A stretch of 64,000 bases of DNA from Streptomyces sp. CB02400 (GCF_001905725.1 NZ_LIWB01000001.1:1-64000), one strand, 5' to 3'; positions 10,662 to 20,355 are shown, counted from the first letter of the stretch. The notes: generated by a model not told the origin, from the sequence alone. Numbers and translations: made by a program.

Positions 10662-10804
10662 CTCCGAGAACAAGGGCGTTGGCCGGGCCCCCGACGCGCC
10701 GCGGACGTGAGACCGCGTCAACTGCGCGTCAACGTCACGCATCGACAAGAGCGACACGAACGGGTGAAGCATCCGCCACGCGTGTCACCGACCGTCTCCA
10801 CCGG

Positions 10805-10818
10805 TAACCTCACACCCA
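10805..10818 (+). promoter_or_regulatory. Candidate -10 for leaderless ftsK transcript
   Basis: TAACCT (10805-10810) ends seven bases before the ftsK ATG, and no Shine-Dalgarno sequence is visible. That spacing fits initiation at or next to the start codon. The -35 element is not clear. Confidence 0.4.
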
Positions 10819-13592
10819 TGGCCTCACGTCCCTCCGCAGCCAAGAAGCCGCCCGCGAAGAAGGCGCCCGCTTCCGCGAAGGCTCCGGCGAAGAAGGCCGC
10901 TGCCAAGAAGGTCCCGGCCAAGAAGGCCCCGGCGAAGAAGGCTCCCGCCAGGAAGGCCGCGGCGAAGAAGCCCGCGCCCGCACCGGCCGCCCCGAATCCG
11001 ACCAGCGGCGTCTACCGGCTCGTACGCGCCCTGTGGCTGGGCCTCGCGCACGCGGTGGGCGCCGTCTTCCGCGGCATAGGGCAGGGCGCCAAGAACCTCG
11101 ACCCCGCGCACCGCAAGGACGGCCTGGCGCTGCTGCTGCTCGCCGTCGCCCTGATCGTCGCCGCCGGCACCTGGGCCGACCTGAAGGGTCCCGTCGGCGA
11201 CCTCGTGGAGATCCTGGTCGCCGGGGCCTTCGGCCGGCTCGACCTGCTGGTGCCGATCCTGGTCGCCGTCATCGCCGTACGGTTCATCCGGCACCCGGAG
11301 AAGCCGGAGGCCAACGGACGGATCGTGATCGGTCTGTCCGCGCTCGTCATCGGCGTGCTCGGGCAGATCCACATCGGCTGCGGCTCGCCCGCGCGCGGTG
11401 ACGGCATGCAGGCCATAAGGGACGCCGGCGGGCTCATCGGCTGGGGCGCGGCCACACCGCTGTCGGCGACCATGACCGACGTCCTCGCCGTGCCGCTGCT
11501 GGTGCTGCTCACCGTCTTCGGTCTGCTGGTCGTCACCGCCACCCCGGTCAACGCCGTCCCGCAGCGTCTGCGGCAGCTCGGTGTGCGGCTCGGACTCGTC
11601 CGCGAACCCGAGCCGGAGGAGTTCGGCGAGGACGACGAGCGCTACGAGCAGCAGTGGCGCGAGTCGCTGCCCGCGAGCCGCCGCGGACGGCGGCCGGCGC
11701 CCGAGGAGTACGACCCGGACGGCGCGGAGCAGGAGGCGCTGTCCCGGCGCCGGGGCCGGCCCCGCAGGCCCGCGGTGCCGAAGCCCGCCATGGACCGGCC
11801 CATGGACGCCGTGGACGTGGCCGCCGCCGCTGCCGCCGCGCTGGACGGCGCCGTGCTGCACGGGATGCCGCCCTCGCCGATCGTCGCCGACCTGACCCAG
11901 GGCGTGAGCACCGGCGACCGGGAGCCGACCACACCGACGCCGGTCCCGGCCGCCCGCCCGCAGCAGGGGAAGCCGAAGGCGGACAGGCCTCAGGACGGTT
12001 CTCAGGAAAGGCCGAAGCGGGACAAGCCGCCGGCCGGCGTCCTGGACATGACCAAGGAGCCGCCGCGCGAACCCCGCGATCTGCCCGCCCGCGCGGAGCA
12101 GCTCCAGCTCTCCGGCGACATCACCTACTCGCTGCCCGCCCTCGACCTGCTCGAGCGCGGCGGCCCCGGCAAGGCGCGCAGCGCCGCCAACGACGCCATC
12201 GTCGACGCGCTGCGGAAGGTCTTCACGGAGTTCAAGGTGGACGCCGCCGTCACCGGCTTCACCCGCGGCCCGACGGTCACCCGCTACGTGGTGGAACTCG
12301 GCCCGGCCGTGAAGGTCGAGCGGGTGACCGCGCTGACCAAGAACATCGCGTACGCCGTCGCCAGCCCGGACGTGCGGATCATCAGCCCGATCCCCGGCAA
12401 GTCCGCGGTGGGCATCGAGATCCCCAACACCGACCGGGAGATGGTCAACCTCGGTGACGTACTGCGGCTCGCGGAGTCCGCAGAGGACGACGACCCGATG
12501 CTGGTCGCCTTCGGCAAGGACGTCGAGGGCGGCTACGTCATGGACTCGCTGGCGAAGATGCCGCACATGCTGGTCGCCGGCGCCACCGGCTCCGGAAAGT
12601 CGTCCTGCATCAACTGCCTGATCACCTCGATCATGATGCGGGCGACCCCGGAGGACGTCCGGATGATCCTGGTCGACCCCAAGCGCGTGGAGCTGACGGC
12701 GTACGAGGGCATCCCGCACCTGATCACGCCGATCATCACCAACCCCAAGCGGGCCGCCGAGGCGCTCCAGTGGGTCGTGCGCGAGATGGACCTGCGCTAC
12801 GACGACCTCGCGGCCTACGGCTACCGGCACATCGACGACTTCAACCGCGCGGTGCGCGAGGGCAGGGCCACACCGCCCGAGGGCAGCGAGCGGGAGCTGC
12901 AGCCGTACCCGTACCTGCTGGTGATCGTCGACGAGCTGGCCGACCTGATGATGGTCGCCCCGCGCGACGTCGAGGACGCCATCGTGCGCATCACGCAGCT
13001 CGCGCGGGCGGCCGGCATCCACCTGGTGCTCGCCACGCAGCGGCCGTCCGTCGACGTGGTCACCGGTCTGATCAAGGCGAACGTGCCGTCCCGGCTGGCG
13101 TTCGCCACCTCCTCGCTCGCGGACTCGCGGGTCATCCTCGACCAGCCCGGCGCCGAGAAGCTGATCGGCAAGGGCGACGGGCTGTTCCTGCCGATGGGCG
13201 CGAACAAACCGACGCGTCTGCAGGGCGCGTTCGTGACCGAGGAGGAGGTCGCGGCCGTCGTCCGGCACTGCAAGGAGCAGATGGCGCCCGTCTTCCGGGA
13301 CGACGTCACCGTCGGGACCAAGCAGAAGAAGGAGATCGACGAGGACATCGGCGACGACCTGGACCTACTGTGCCAGGCGGCCGAGCTGGTCGTCTCCACC
13401 CAGTTCGGGTCGACGTCCATGCTCCAGCGCAAGCTGCGCGTCGGCTTCGCCAAGGCGGGCCGGCTGATGGACCTCATGGAGTCGCGGAACATCGTCGGAC
13501 CGAGCGAGGGTTCGAAGGCTCGTGACGTTCTTGTGAAGCCTGATGAACTGGATGGCGTGCTCGCGCTGATCCGGGGGGAGTCTGAAGGGTAG
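10818..13592 (+). CDS. ftsK: DNA translocase FtsK
   Basis: The 924-residue protein pumps DNA through the closing septum and aids dimer resolution. The first 55 residues are a low-complexity Ala/Lys/Pro tract made of PAKKA-type repeats. About four membrane segments follow (residues 70-245), then a charged linker to about 420. The RecA-like motor has Walker A GATGSGKS at about 587-594 and Walker B VIVDELADLMM. A winged-helix gamma domain closes the protein (TSMLQRKLRVGFAKAGRLMDLME). The Lys-rich start could bind DNA non-specifically. The ATG lacks an RBS but follows a -10-like hexamer at leaderless spacing. Confidence 0.95.
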   Translation: MASRPSAAKKPPAKKAPASAKAPAKKAAAKKVPAKKAPAKKAPARKAAAKKPAPAPAAPNPTSGVYRLVRALWLGLAHAVGAVFRGIGQGAKNLDPAHRKDGLALLLLAVALIVAAGTWADLKGPVGDLVEILVAGAFGRLDLLVPILVAVIAVRFIRHPEKPEANGRIVIGLSALVIGVLGQIHIGCGSPARGDGMQAIRDAGGLIGWGAATPLSATMTDVLAVPLLVLLTVFGLLVVTATPVNAVPQRLRQLGVRLGLVREPEPEEFGEDDERYEQQWRESLPASRRGRRPAPEEYDPDGAEQEALSRRRGRPRRPAVPKPAMDRPMDAVDVAAAAAAALDGAVLHGMPPSPIVADLTQGVSTGDREPTTPTPVPAARPQQGKPKADRPQDGSQERPKRDKPPAGVLDMTKEPPREPRDLPARAEQLQLSGDITYSLPALDLLERGGPGKARSAANDAIVDALRKVFTEFKVDAAVTGFTRGPTVTRYVVELGPAVKVERVTALTKNIAYAVASPDVRIISPIPGKSAVGIEIPNTDREMVNLGDVLRLAESAEDDDPMLVAFGKDVEGGYVMDSLAKMPHMLVAGATGSGKSSCINCLITSIMMRATPEDVRMILVDPKRVELTAYEGIPHLITPIITNPKRAAEALQWVVREMDLRYDDLAAYGYRHIDDFNRAVREGRATPPEGSERELQPYPYLLVIVDELADLMMVAPRDVEDAIVRITQLARAAGIHLVLATQRPSVDVVTGLIKANVPSRLAFATSSLADSRVILDQPGAEKLIGKGDGLFLPMGANKPTRLQGAFVTEEEVAAVVRHCKEQMAPVFRDDVTVGTKQKKEIDEDIGDDLDLLCQAAELVVSTQFGSTSMLQRKLRVGFAKAGRLMDLMESRNIVGPSEGSKARDVLVKPDELDGVLALIRGESEG

Positions 13593-13771
13593 GCGAACGG
13601 GAGGCGGTCGTCGCCTCCGGGCATCCGGGCGGTCGATCGTGACCCACCCGTTAGGGATCATCGAGCAACTGTTTCCCGTCGGTGTACGTCAAGTTGAGCG
13701 AAGTGACAAACCGCAGTCCCATCATCGGAATGTCGGGCCATTCCGATGGCGTACAAAGTCCTACCGCCCGG

Positions 13772-13802
13772 TTGCCCCATCCTCTCGTACCCCTCCTAGA
13801 CT
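13772..13802 (+). promoter_or_regulatory. Probable promoter of the RodZ-like gene
   Basis: TTGCCC (13772-13777) and TAGACT (13797-13802) are spaced by 19 bp. Transcription from here would give a leader of about 35 nt containing the AAAGG ribosome site used by the GTG start at 13845. Confidence 0.45.
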
Positions 13803-13844
13803 GAACCTCCAGCACAGGCGGCTACACGCTCGAAAGGCGCCCCC

Positions 13845-14687
13845 GTGTCCATCGGCAACTCCCCTGAAGACGAGCGTCCCTTCGAAGACGTTTCCGAGGA
13901 AGACCGCCCTTCCGTCTCCGTCGGCCGAGCGCTGCAACAGGCGCGCATCGCCGCCGGGCTCACCGTCGACGACGTCAGTACCGCCACCCGGGTCCGTATC
14001 GCCATCGTGCACGCCATCGAGGCGGACGACTTCGCGCCCTGCGGCGGCGACGTCTACGCGCGCGGGCACATCCGGACCCTGGCCAGGGCCGTGGACCTCG
14101 ACCCGGCCCCGCTGATCGCGCAGTACGAGGCCGAACACGGCGGCGGCCGCCCGGCCCCGACCCCGGCCGCCCCGCTGTTCGAGGCGGAACGCATCCGTCC
14201 GGAGCGGCGCGGGCCCAACTGGACCGCGGCCATGGTCGCCGCGATCGTCGTCGTGATCGGCTTCGTCGGGTTCACGATGGTCAAGGGCGACGACGACGGC
14301 GGCAAGGCGAACGTCGCCGACGGCGCCACGCCCAGCAAGCCGGCCGCCTCGCCCACCCCGAAGTCCGAGAAGCCCGCCGAGCCCGAGCCGGAACCGTCGG
14401 ACAGCGCCATCGCCGCCGCGCCGCAGGACAAGGTGACGGTCCAGGTCAGCGCCGCCGACGGACGGAGCTGGATCTCCGCCAAGGACCACAACGGCCGGCT
14501 GCTGTTCGACGGACTGCTCAAGCAGGGCGATTCCAAGACCTTCCAGGACAGCACCAAGATCAACCTGGTCCTCGGCGACGCCGGCGCGATCGACCTGTTC
14601 GTGAACGGCAAGAAGATCGAGGACGACTGGCAGCCGGGCGCCGTCGAGCGCCTCACCTACACCAAGGGCGACCCGCAGGCCGGATGA
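13845..14687 (+). CDS. RodZ-like HTH membrane protein (HTH_25 / DUF4115)
   Basis: The 280-residue protein is built like RodZ. An N-terminal HTH (about 25-95) has VGRALQQARIAAGLTVDDVS and the segment GGDVYARGHIRTLARAVDLD. A basic stretch precedes a single membrane helix (about 128-150, MVAAIVVVIGFVGF). A Pro/Ala/Glu linker leads to an outer DUF4115 beta domain (VTVQVSAADGRSWISAKD to the end). In other bacteria RodZ links MreB to the wall machinery; a cell-shape role here is inference. The GTG start is preceded by AAAGG. It lies between ftsK and rimO, a usual position in actinobacteria. Confidence 0.8.
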   Translation: MSIGNSPEDERPFEDVSEEDRPSVSVGRALQQARIAAGLTVDDVSTATRVRIAIVHAIEADDFAPCGGDVYARGHIRTLARAVDLDPAPLIAQYEAEHGGGRPAPTPAAPLFEAERIRPERRGPNWTAAMVAAIVVVIGFVGFTMVKGDDDGGKANVADGATPSKPAASPTPKSEKPAEPEPEPSDSAIAAAPQDKVTVQVSAADGRSWISAKDHNGRLLFDGLLKQGDSKTFQDSTKINLVLGDAGAIDLFVNGKKIEDDWQPGAVERLTYTKGDPQAG

Positions 14688-14777
14688 CCCGGCGCGAAGG
14701 GCGCTTCGACGGGGTCGGCCATGATCGGCCAACCCCGTCGACGTGGGGCGTCAGCGGGACGAAGTAGTCTTGAGCCC

Positions 14778-16253
14778 ATGCCTGAACGCCGTACCGTCGC
14801 ACTCGTCACCCTTGGCTGCGCCCGTAACGAGGTGGACTCGGAGGAGCTCGCAGGCCGTTTGGAGGCGGACGGCTGGCAGCTCGTGGAGGACGCCGAGGAA
14901 GCGGACGTCGCCGTCGTCAACACCTGTGGCTTCGTCGAGGCCGCCAAGAAGGACTCCGTCGACGCCCTCCTGGAGGCCAACGACCTCAAGGGACACGGAA
15001 GAACCCAGGCCGTCGTCGCGGTGGGCTGCATGGCCGAGCGGTACGGCAAGGAACTCGCCGAGGCCCTCCCCGAAGCCGACGGCGTGCTCGGCTTCGACGA
15101 CTACGCCGACATCTCCGACCGCCTCCAGACCATCCTGAACGGCGGCATCCACGCCTCCCACACCCCGCGCGACCGCCGCAAGCTGCTGCCGATCAGCCCG
15201 GCCGAGCGGCAGGACTCCGCCGCCGCCGTCGCCCTTCCGGGACACGGCCCGGTGGATCTGCCCGACGGCCTCGCCCCGGCCTCCGGTCCCCGCGCGCCGC
15301 TGCGCCGCCGACTGGACGGCGCCCCGGTCGCCTCGGTGAAGCTCGCCTCCGGCTGCGACCGGCGCTGCTCCTTCTGCGCCATCCCGTCCTTCCGCGGCTC
15401 CTTCATCTCGCGCCGCCCCAGCGACGTGCTGAACGAGACGCGCTGGCTGGCCGAACAGGGCGTGAAGGAGATCATGCTGGTCTCCGAGAACAACACCTCC
15501 TACGGCAAGGACCTCGGCGACATCCGCCTGCTGGAGTCCCTGCTGCCCGAGCTGGCCGAGGTCGACGGCCTGGAGCGGGTGCGCGTCAGCTACCTCCAGC
15601 CGGCCGAGATGCGGCCCGGCCTGATCGACGTGCTGACCTCCACCCCGAAGGTCGCCCCCTACTTCGACCTGTCCTTCCAGCACTCCGCGCCCGACGTACT
15701 GCGCGCGATGCGCCGCTTCGGCGACACCGACCGGTTCCTGGAGCTGCTCGACACCATCCGGAGCAAGGCGCCCCAGGCCGGTGTGCGCTCCAACTTCATC
15801 GTCGGCTTCCCCGGCGAGTCCGCGGCCGACCTCGCCGAGCTGGAGCGGTTCCTGAACCACGCGCGGCTGGACGCCATCGGCGTCTTCGGCTACTCCGACG
15901 AGGAGGGCACCGAGGCCGCGACGTACGACCGCAAGCTGGACGAGGACGTCGTCGCCGAGCGGCTGGCCCGGGTCTCCCGGCTGGCCGAGGAACTGGTCTC
16001 GCAGCGCGCCGAGGAGCGGGTCGGCGAGACCGTGCACGTGCTGGTGGAGTCCGTCGACGAGACGGAGGGCGTGTACGGCCGGGCGGCGCACCAGGCCCCC
16101 GAGACGGACGGCCAGGTGCTGCTCACGAGCGGCGAGGGACTGAGTGTCGGCCGTATGGTCGAGGCGAAGGTGGTCGGCACGGAGGGTGTCGACCTGGTGG
16201 CCGAGCCGCTGTTCCAGGGTTCGCCCGCGTGTAGCGAGGAGGCGGGCAGATGA
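14778..16253 (+). CDS. rimO: Ribosomal protein S12 methylthiotransferase RimO
   Basis: This 491-residue radical-SAM enzyme adds a methylthio group to an aspartate of ribosomal protein S12. The UPF0004 domain (about 1-160) starts with [18 protein letters not shown] and carries cluster-binding cysteines. The SAM [4Fe-4S] motif is C193-x3-C197-x2-C200 in [22 protein letters not shown] domain ends the protein. A linker of about 50 residues, at about 140-190, is longer than in E. coli RimO. The ATG lacks a ribosome site and lies seven bases after TAGTCT (14765-14770), so it may be leaderless. Its stop overlaps the pgsA start. Confidence 0.93.
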   Translation: MPERRTVALVTLGCARNEVDSEELAGRLEADGWQLVEDAEEADVAVVNTCGFVEAAKKDSVDALLEANDLKGHGRTQAVVAVGCMAERYGKELAEALPEADGVLGFDDYADISDRLQTILNGGIHASHTPRDRRKLLPISPAERQDSAAAVALPGHGPVDLPDGLAPASGPRAPLRRRLDGAPVASVKLASGCDRRCSFCAIPSFRGSFISRRPSDVLNETRWLAEQGVKEIMLVSENNTSYGKDLGDIRLLESLLPELAEVDGLERVRVSYLQPAEMRPGLIDVLTSTPKVAPYFDLSFQHSAPDVLRAMRRFGDTDRFLELLDTIRSKAPQAGVRSNFIVGFPGESAADLAELERFLNHARLDAIGVFGYSDEEGTEAATYDRKLDEDVVAERLARVSRLAEELVSQRAEERVGETVHVLVESVDETEGVYGRAAHQAPETDGQVLLTSGEGLSVGRMVEAKVVGTEGVDLVAEPLFQGSPACSEEAGR

Positions 16254-17134
16254 CGGGTGTCCCGGCATCGGCGGCGGGCGGCCCCTCCGGCGCGAGGAGG
16301 ACGGCGGGCGCCGCACCCGGAGGCATGCCGGCGACCGGCCGCGTGGTCGCGCGGGAGGCACGGGGCACGGCTCCGGGATCGTCCGGCGGCGGACCGGCCC
16401 GGCGCGGCGCGTCCGGCCGTGGCCCGGCCGGCGCCCGGACGCACGGCGACGAGGCGGCGCCGGCCACCGCGTCCCGTGACGGCGTCGACGCCGGGGACGG
16501 GACCAGGCCCGCGCGCGGCGCGAAGATCGCGGCGGCGGCCGTCAACCAGGCCAGCGTCTGGAACATCGCCAACCTGCTGACCATGCTCCGGCTGCTCCTG
16601 GTGCCGGCGTTCGTCATGCTGATGCTCGCCGAGGGCGGATACGACCCGGCGTGGCGGTCGTTCGCCTGGGCGGCCTTCGCCATCGCCATGATCACCGACC
16701 TGTTCGACGGTCATCTGGCGCGCACGTACGACCTCGTCACCGACTTCGGGAAGATCGCCGACCCCATCGCCGACAAGGCGATCATGGGAGCGGCGCTGAT
16801 CTGTCTCTCCTCGCTGGGCGATCTTCCGTGGTGGGTCACCGGAGTCATCCTCGGCCGGGAACTCGGCGTCACCCTGCTGCGTTTTCTGGTCATTCGCTAC
16901 GGCGTGATCCCGGCCAGCCGAGGGGGCAAGCTCAAGACCCTCACCCAGGGCATCGCCGTCGGTATGTACGTACTGGCGCTGACGGGGTGGCTGGCCACAC
17001 TGCGGTGGTGGGTGATGGCCGCGGCGGTCGTGCTGACCGTGGCGACCGGACTCGACTATGTGAAACAAGCCATTGTGCTGCGCAGGCAGGGAATCGCCGA
17101 GCGCGAGGCGGCGTTGGAGGAGACGGAAGCGTGA
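16250..17134 (+). CDS. pgsA: CDP-diacylglycerol-glycerol-3-phosphate phosphatidyltransferase PgsA
   Basis: This integral membrane enzyme makes phosphatidylglycerol phosphate. The CDP-alcohol phosphotransferase motif is complete (DG-x2-AR-x8-G-x3-D-x3-D) in [20 protein letters not shown] and the residues just after it. Several hydrophobic helices follow. The first 90 or so residues are a disordered Gly/Arg/Ala/Pro tail absent from most homologues. The start overlapping rimO (ATGA) includes it, and a later start near the first helix cannot be excluded. The stop overlaps the cinA GTG, so rimO, pgsA and cinA form one coupled unit. Confidence 0.9.
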   Translation: MTGVPASAAGGPSGARRTAGAAPGGMPATGRVVAREARGTAPGSSGGGPARRGASGRGPAGARTHGDEAAPATASRDGVDAGDGTRPARGAKIAAAAVNQASVWNIANLLTMLRLLLVPAFVMLMLAEGGYDPAWRSFAWAAFAIAMITDLFDGHLARTYDLVTDFGKIADPIADKAIMGAALICLSSLGDLPWWVTGVILGRELGVTLLRFLVIRYGVIPASRGGKLKTLTQGIAVGMYVLALTGWLATLRWWVMAAAVVLTVATGLDYVKQAIVLRRQGIAEREAALEETEA

Positions 17135-17676
17135 GTTCCGAGGCCACCGAAGTGGTGCGACTACTCACTGTGAACGGTGGAACGCTCGCCGTCGCGGAGT
17201 CGCTGACCGGTGGCCTGGTGGCGGCGGAGATCACTTCGGTCCCCGGGGCGTCCAAGGTCTTCCGGGGCTCGGTGACGGCGTACGCCACCGAACTCAAGCA
17301 GGAACTGCTCGGTGTGGACGCCACCCTGCTGGCGGAGCGCGGAGCGGTGGATCCGCAGGTGGCGGCCCGGATGGCGGCCGGCGTCCGCAAGGCGCTGGGT
17401 GCCGACTGGGGCATCGCCACCACCGGCGTCGCCGGTCCGGATCCCCAGGACGGCCAGGCCGTCGGCACGGTTTTCGTGGCCGTGGACGGCCCCTCGGGCA
17501 CGGGAGCGGGTTCCGCCCGCGGCGGAAAAGTGGAGCATCTGCGGTTGAACGGCGACCGCGCGGAAATTCGTATGGAGAGTGTACGGAGCGTACTCGCACT
17601 GCTTCTGACAGAGCTTGCGGGCGAACAGACCGGGAATGAGCGGGCACAGGATACGGAACGGAACGGGGGGTTTTGA
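17131..17676 (+). CDS. cinA: CinA C-terminal domain protein (nicotinamide-nucleotide amidohydrolase type)
   Basis: The 181-residue product is the stand-alone CinA C-terminal domain, as in E. coli YgaD/PncC, which deamidates nicotinamide mononucleotide. Visible motifs are LAVAESLTGGLVAAEITSVPGAS and GIATTGVAGPDPQDGQAVGTVF. The N-terminal MoCF-like domain of long CinA proteins is absent. A Gly/Ser-rich insert (GPSGTGAGSARGG) lies near residue 135. The GTG overlaps the pgsA stop as GTGA. The gene ends TGATG, overlapping a small ORF that leads to clgR. Confidence 0.9.
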   Translation: MSSEATEVVRLLTVNGGTLAVAESLTGGLVAAEITSVPGASKVFRGSVTAYATELKQELLGVDATLLAERGAVDPQVAARMAAGVRKALGADWGIATTGVAGPDPQDGQAVGTVFVAVDGPSGTGAGSARGGKVEHLRLNGDRAEIRMESVRSVLALLLTELAGEQTGNERAQDTERNGGF

Positions 17677-17789
17677 TGTTTGCAGCCCTGAGTGAACACG
17701 ACATCGCTCCCCGCACGGCCGCGGCGCAAGGCGGTACGGTGGGGCGAGAAGGATGCGGCTACGCGGTCCGAGGAGGGAGCCACCGATGA
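17676..17789 (+). CDS. Candidate 37-residue ORF linking cinA and clgR
   Basis: The ATG at 17676 shares a base with the cinA stop (TGATG). Its stop TGA at 17787 overlaps the clgR ATG (ATGA). The frame is open for 37 codons and a GGGGGG stretch lies upstream as a possible ribosome site. The peptide begins [12 protein letters not shown] and becomes Gly/Arg-rich, with one Cys. I do not recognise it. It may serve only to couple translation of clgR to cinA, or it may be a chance frame in a promoter region. Confidence 0.35.
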   Translation: MFAALSEHDIAPRTAAAQGGTVGREGCGYAVRGGSHR

Positions 17790-18166
17790 TTCTGCTCCGT
17801 CGCCTGCTGGGTGACGTGCTGCGTCGGCAGCGCCAACGCCAGGGCCGTACTCTGCGCGAAGTCTCCTCGTCCGCCCGAGTCTCACTCGGCTATCTCTCCG
17901 AGGTGGAGCGGGGGCAGAAGGAGGCTTCCTCCGAGCTGCTCTCCGCCATCTGCGACGCGCTGGACGTACGGATGTCCGAGCTCATGCGGGAAGTGAGCGA
18001 CGAGCTCGCTCTCGCCGAACTGGCCCAGTCTGCTGCAGCGACCCCCAGCGAGCCCGTACCCACGCCGGTTCGTCCGATGCTGGGTTCCGTTTCGGTGACC
18101 GGTGTGCCACCGGAACGGGTGACCATCAAGGCGCCCGCCGAGGCGGTGGACGTCGTCGCCGCGTGA
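17786..18166 (+). CDS. clgR: ClgR-type transcriptional activator of Clp/Lon protease genes
   Basis: The 126-residue protein has an XRE-type HTH at about 10-70 with [31 protein letters not shown], the signature of ClgR. In Streptomyces ClgR activates clpP1, clpC and lon and is itself degraded by the Clp protease through C-terminal alanines. This protein ends DVVAA, which fits. The linker from 85 on is Pro/Thr-rich. The ATG is preceded by GGAGGGAG. Being next to cinA and pgsA matches other actinobacteria. Confidence 0.85.
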   Translation: MILLRRLLGDVLRRQRQRQGRTLREVSSSARVSLGYLSEVERGQKEASSELLSAICDALDVRMSELMREVSDELALAELAQSAAATPSEPVPTPVRPMLGSVSVTGVPPERVTIKAPAEAVDVVAA

Positions 18167-18349
18167 GCGTGGTGTTCCGCGCACGCGCGGTGTGAAGGTG
18201 TGGGATGCCCCGGTAGGGGCCCTTCCGGGAGATCCGGAGGGGTGCCGCCGGGGTTTTCGCATGCCCGGGCCTTCTCCCGTGCGTTTGCCGGTGCGGCGCG
18301 CGGCGGTCATCGTTGAGGGACGAGGCGGGGGCCGGCTACGGAGGTGCGG

Positions 18350-18820
18350 ATGTACGTCGTGAAGAGCCCGTTGTCCGACGCGAACCTGAAGACCGTGTCC
18401 GAGGCGCTGCAGGGCGCCCTGGTCGACCTGGTGGATCTCGCCCTGGTGGGCAAGCAGATCCACTGGAACGTGGTCGGGCCACGCTTCCGTTCCGTGCACC
18501 TCCAGCTCGACGAGGTCGTGACCCTGGCGCGTACCCACTCCGACACCGTGGCGGAGCGCGCCGCGGCACTGGGGGTCTCGCCCGACGGGCGCGCCGCGAC
18601 GGTGGCCGTCGGCAGCGGCATCGGGGTGACGCCCGAGGGCTGGGTCGACGACACGGCCGCGGTGGGCGCGCTCGTGGAGGCGCTGGGCGCGGTGATCGCC
18701 CGTATGCGGGAGCGGGTCACGGCGACCGCCGAGCCGGACCCGGTGAGCCAGGACATCCTGATCACGATCACCGCGGACCTGGAGAAGCAGCACTGGATGT
18801 TCCAGGCCGAGAACGGGTGA
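18350..18820 (+). CDS. dps: Dps-family ferritin-like protein
   Basis: The 156-residue protein has the Dps four-helix signature: GKQIHWNVVGPRFRSVHLQLDE followed by DTVAERAAALG, which supplies the inter-subunit ferroxidase ligands (His, Asp/Glu). Dps dodecamers store iron and protect the nucleoid during stress. The tail is short and lacks the Lys-rich DNA-binding extension of some homologues. Streptomyces has several Dps paralogues, and the one near clgR in S. coelicolor is DpsB. The ATG has CGGAGG six bases upstream; a GTG two codons earlier is less likely. Confidence 0.87.
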   Translation: MYVVKSPLSDANLKTVSEALQGALVDLVDLALVGKQIHWNVVGPRFRSVHLQLDEVVTLARTHSDTVAERAAALGVSPDGRAATVAVGSGIGVTPEGWVDDTAAVGALVEALGAVIARMRERVTATAEPDPVSQDILITITADLEKQHWMFQAENG

Positions 18821-18946
18821 CGTGACCTTGGGGGGCCGTGGGGCCCTCGTGAAGCGGCCCGGGGGGCCGGATGCGCCCGTGTGCCCTCGGTGCGCCCTGT
18901 GCGCGGGGGCGAGCGGTCTCATGGCGTCGGCGCGGGGGTGGGGGCC

Positions 18947-19201
18947 GTGACGACGGGACGGGTGGTGCGCCGGGGGGCCGTTCTGGGATTGGGGGCGCTG
19001 TGGTGGTGGGCGGTGGCGCGGCTGCTGCTGGCGCCCGACGCCGGGGTGATGGAAGGGGCGGTCGCGGCCGGCGGGTGGGGGCTCAGTCTGCTGCCGGTGC
19101 ACTGCATGCCCAAGGCGCGGGCGGAGGGAGCGCTCGCGGCGGGACGGTGGCGGAGGGCGTGGCGGATGAGCACCGTGCGTCGGTTCACCGACGGGGAGTG
19201 A
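18947..19201 (+). CDS. Small membrane protein of unknown function
   Basis: The 84-residue product from the GTG has two hydrophobic stretches: a Trp-rich helix (VLGLGALWWWAVARLLLAP) and a second weaker one around VMEGAVAAGGWGLSLLPVHC. A basic C-terminus follows (RWRRAWRMSTVRRFTDGE). The last 17 bases overlap the convergent nei gene. The ribosome site is poor and longer starts exist in frame. I do not recognise the family. Confidence 0.5.
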   Translation: MTTGRVVRRGAVLGLGALWWWAVARLLLAPDAGVMEGAVAAGGWGLSLLPVHCMPKARAEGALAAGRWRRAWRMSTVRRFTDGE

Positions 19202-19994
19202 ACGGAGCCGGGCCCGGCTGGCAGGTGGGGCACCAGTACGTGGGGCGCTCGCGGGAGCCGTCGCCCTGGTCGGCGAGGCGGACCGGGGTGCGGCAGCGCA
19301 GACAGGGACGGCGGGCGCGGCCGTACACGAACAGGTCCTGACCGCGACGGCCCGTGGTGTTGCGGACCGGGCGCTCGCGGTTGGATTCCAGCAGTTTCCG
19401 GGCGAGCACCGGCAGCTTCGCGGAACGGTCGGCGGGCAGCTCGCCCACGGGGAGCCAGGGGGTGACGCCGAGGAGGAAGCACAGCTCGCTCTTGAAGATG
19501 TTGCCGATTCCGGCGAGGTTCCGCTGGTCCAGCAGGGCCTCGCCGAGGGGGCGGGCCGGGTCCTTCAGGAGGTTGGCCAGTGCGAGGCGGGGGTCCCAGT
19601 CCGGGCCGAGGAGGTCGGGGCCGAGGTGGCCGACCGCGCGGTCCTCGTCGGTGGTGCGCATCAGTTCCAGGACGGGGAGCCGGTAGCCGACGGCCGTGCG
19701 GTCGGCGTTGCCGAGGATCGCGCGGATCTGGTGGGCGGGGCCGCCGTTCCAGCGCTGCCCGTGCGGGTACACCCGCCAGGAGCCGTCCATCCTCAGGTGC
19801 GAGTGCAGCGTCAGGCCGCCCTCGACGCGGGTCAGCAGGTGCTTGCCGCGCGGGGTGACGTCCAGCACGGTGCGGCCGGTGAGGTCGGCCGTGGCGAACC
19901 TCGGCACCCGGAGGTCGCTGCGGATCAGCACCTGGCCGGCCAGGGCATCGTGCAGCCGCCGCGCGGCCTGCCAGACCGTGTCTCCTTCGGGCAT
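19185..19994 (-). CDS. nei: Fpg/Nei-family DNA glycosylase (endonuclease VIII)
   Basis: The 269-residue enzyme removes oxidised bases and nicks the DNA. It starts MPEGDTV, whose Pro and Glu are the catalytic pair after Met removal, typical of Nei rather than Fpg (MPELPE). The helix-two-turn-helix contains LLDQRNLAGIGNIFKSE. The C-terminal zinc finger has CLRC and CPTC pairs. It is convergent with the small membrane protein and points away from lhr. Confidence 0.9.
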   Translation of the reverse strand: MPEGDTVWQAARRLHDALAGQVLIRSDLRVPRFATADLTGRTVLDVTPRGKHLLTRVEGGLTLHSHLRMDGSWRVYPHGQRWNGGPAHQIRAILGNADRTAVGYRLPVLELMRTTDEDRAVGHLGPDLLGPDWDPRLALANLLKDPARPLGEALLDQRNLAGIGNIFKSELCFLLGVTPWLPVGELPADRSAKLPVLARKLLESNRERPVRNTTGRRGQDLFVYGRARRPCLRCRTPVRLADQGDGSRERPTYWCPTCQPGPAPFTPRR

Positions 19995-20013
19995 GCGTCA
20001 AGGGTGGCACGCC

Positions 20014-20290
20014 GGGCGGCCGGGGCGCTCGGGCGGGCGTGTGCCGGTGGTGGGTCGGGGGCGCAGGCGTAGTCCTCGGGGAACGGCGACGAAGCTGGCG
20101 GTCTCCAGGGGGGCGTCGGTGCGGAGGTGCCGTTGATGCGCTCCACTGTGATCGTGCCGAGCGCCCCGCGGGCGGCCGGGGCGCTCGGGCGGGCGTGTGC
20201 CGGTGGTGGGTCGGGGGCGCAGGCGTAGTCCTCGGGGAACGGCGACGAAGCTCGCGGTTCCAGGAGGGTGGCAAGGGGGCGTCAGGGGCA
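20014..20290 (-). pseudogene. Two decayed tandem copies of the lhr 3' end
   Basis: Positions 20014-20096 recur base for base at 20170-20252, an offset of 156 bp. Both copies contain GGCGTAGTCCTC and CGGCGACGAAGC as at the true lhr 3' end (from 20356), and the first also matches the following 50 or so bases. Translated on the minus strand, the first copy reads MERINGTSA, close to the VERVNGTSA of Lhr, then shifts frame. The 361 bp between nei and lhr hold no intact gene. Confidence 0.75.
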
Positions 20291-20355
20291 GGGGCGTCAT
20301 TGTGGGTCCCGCCGGCGCATGTGGGGTGTTCGGGGGTAGAGGTCGGGGTGGTGGG

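Noticed and set aside
10818..10985. Histone H1-like gene fused to ftsK
   Set aside because: The PAKKA repeats resemble histone tails, but Lys/Ala/Pro-rich starts are common in actinobacterial FtsK and no separate gene is indicated.
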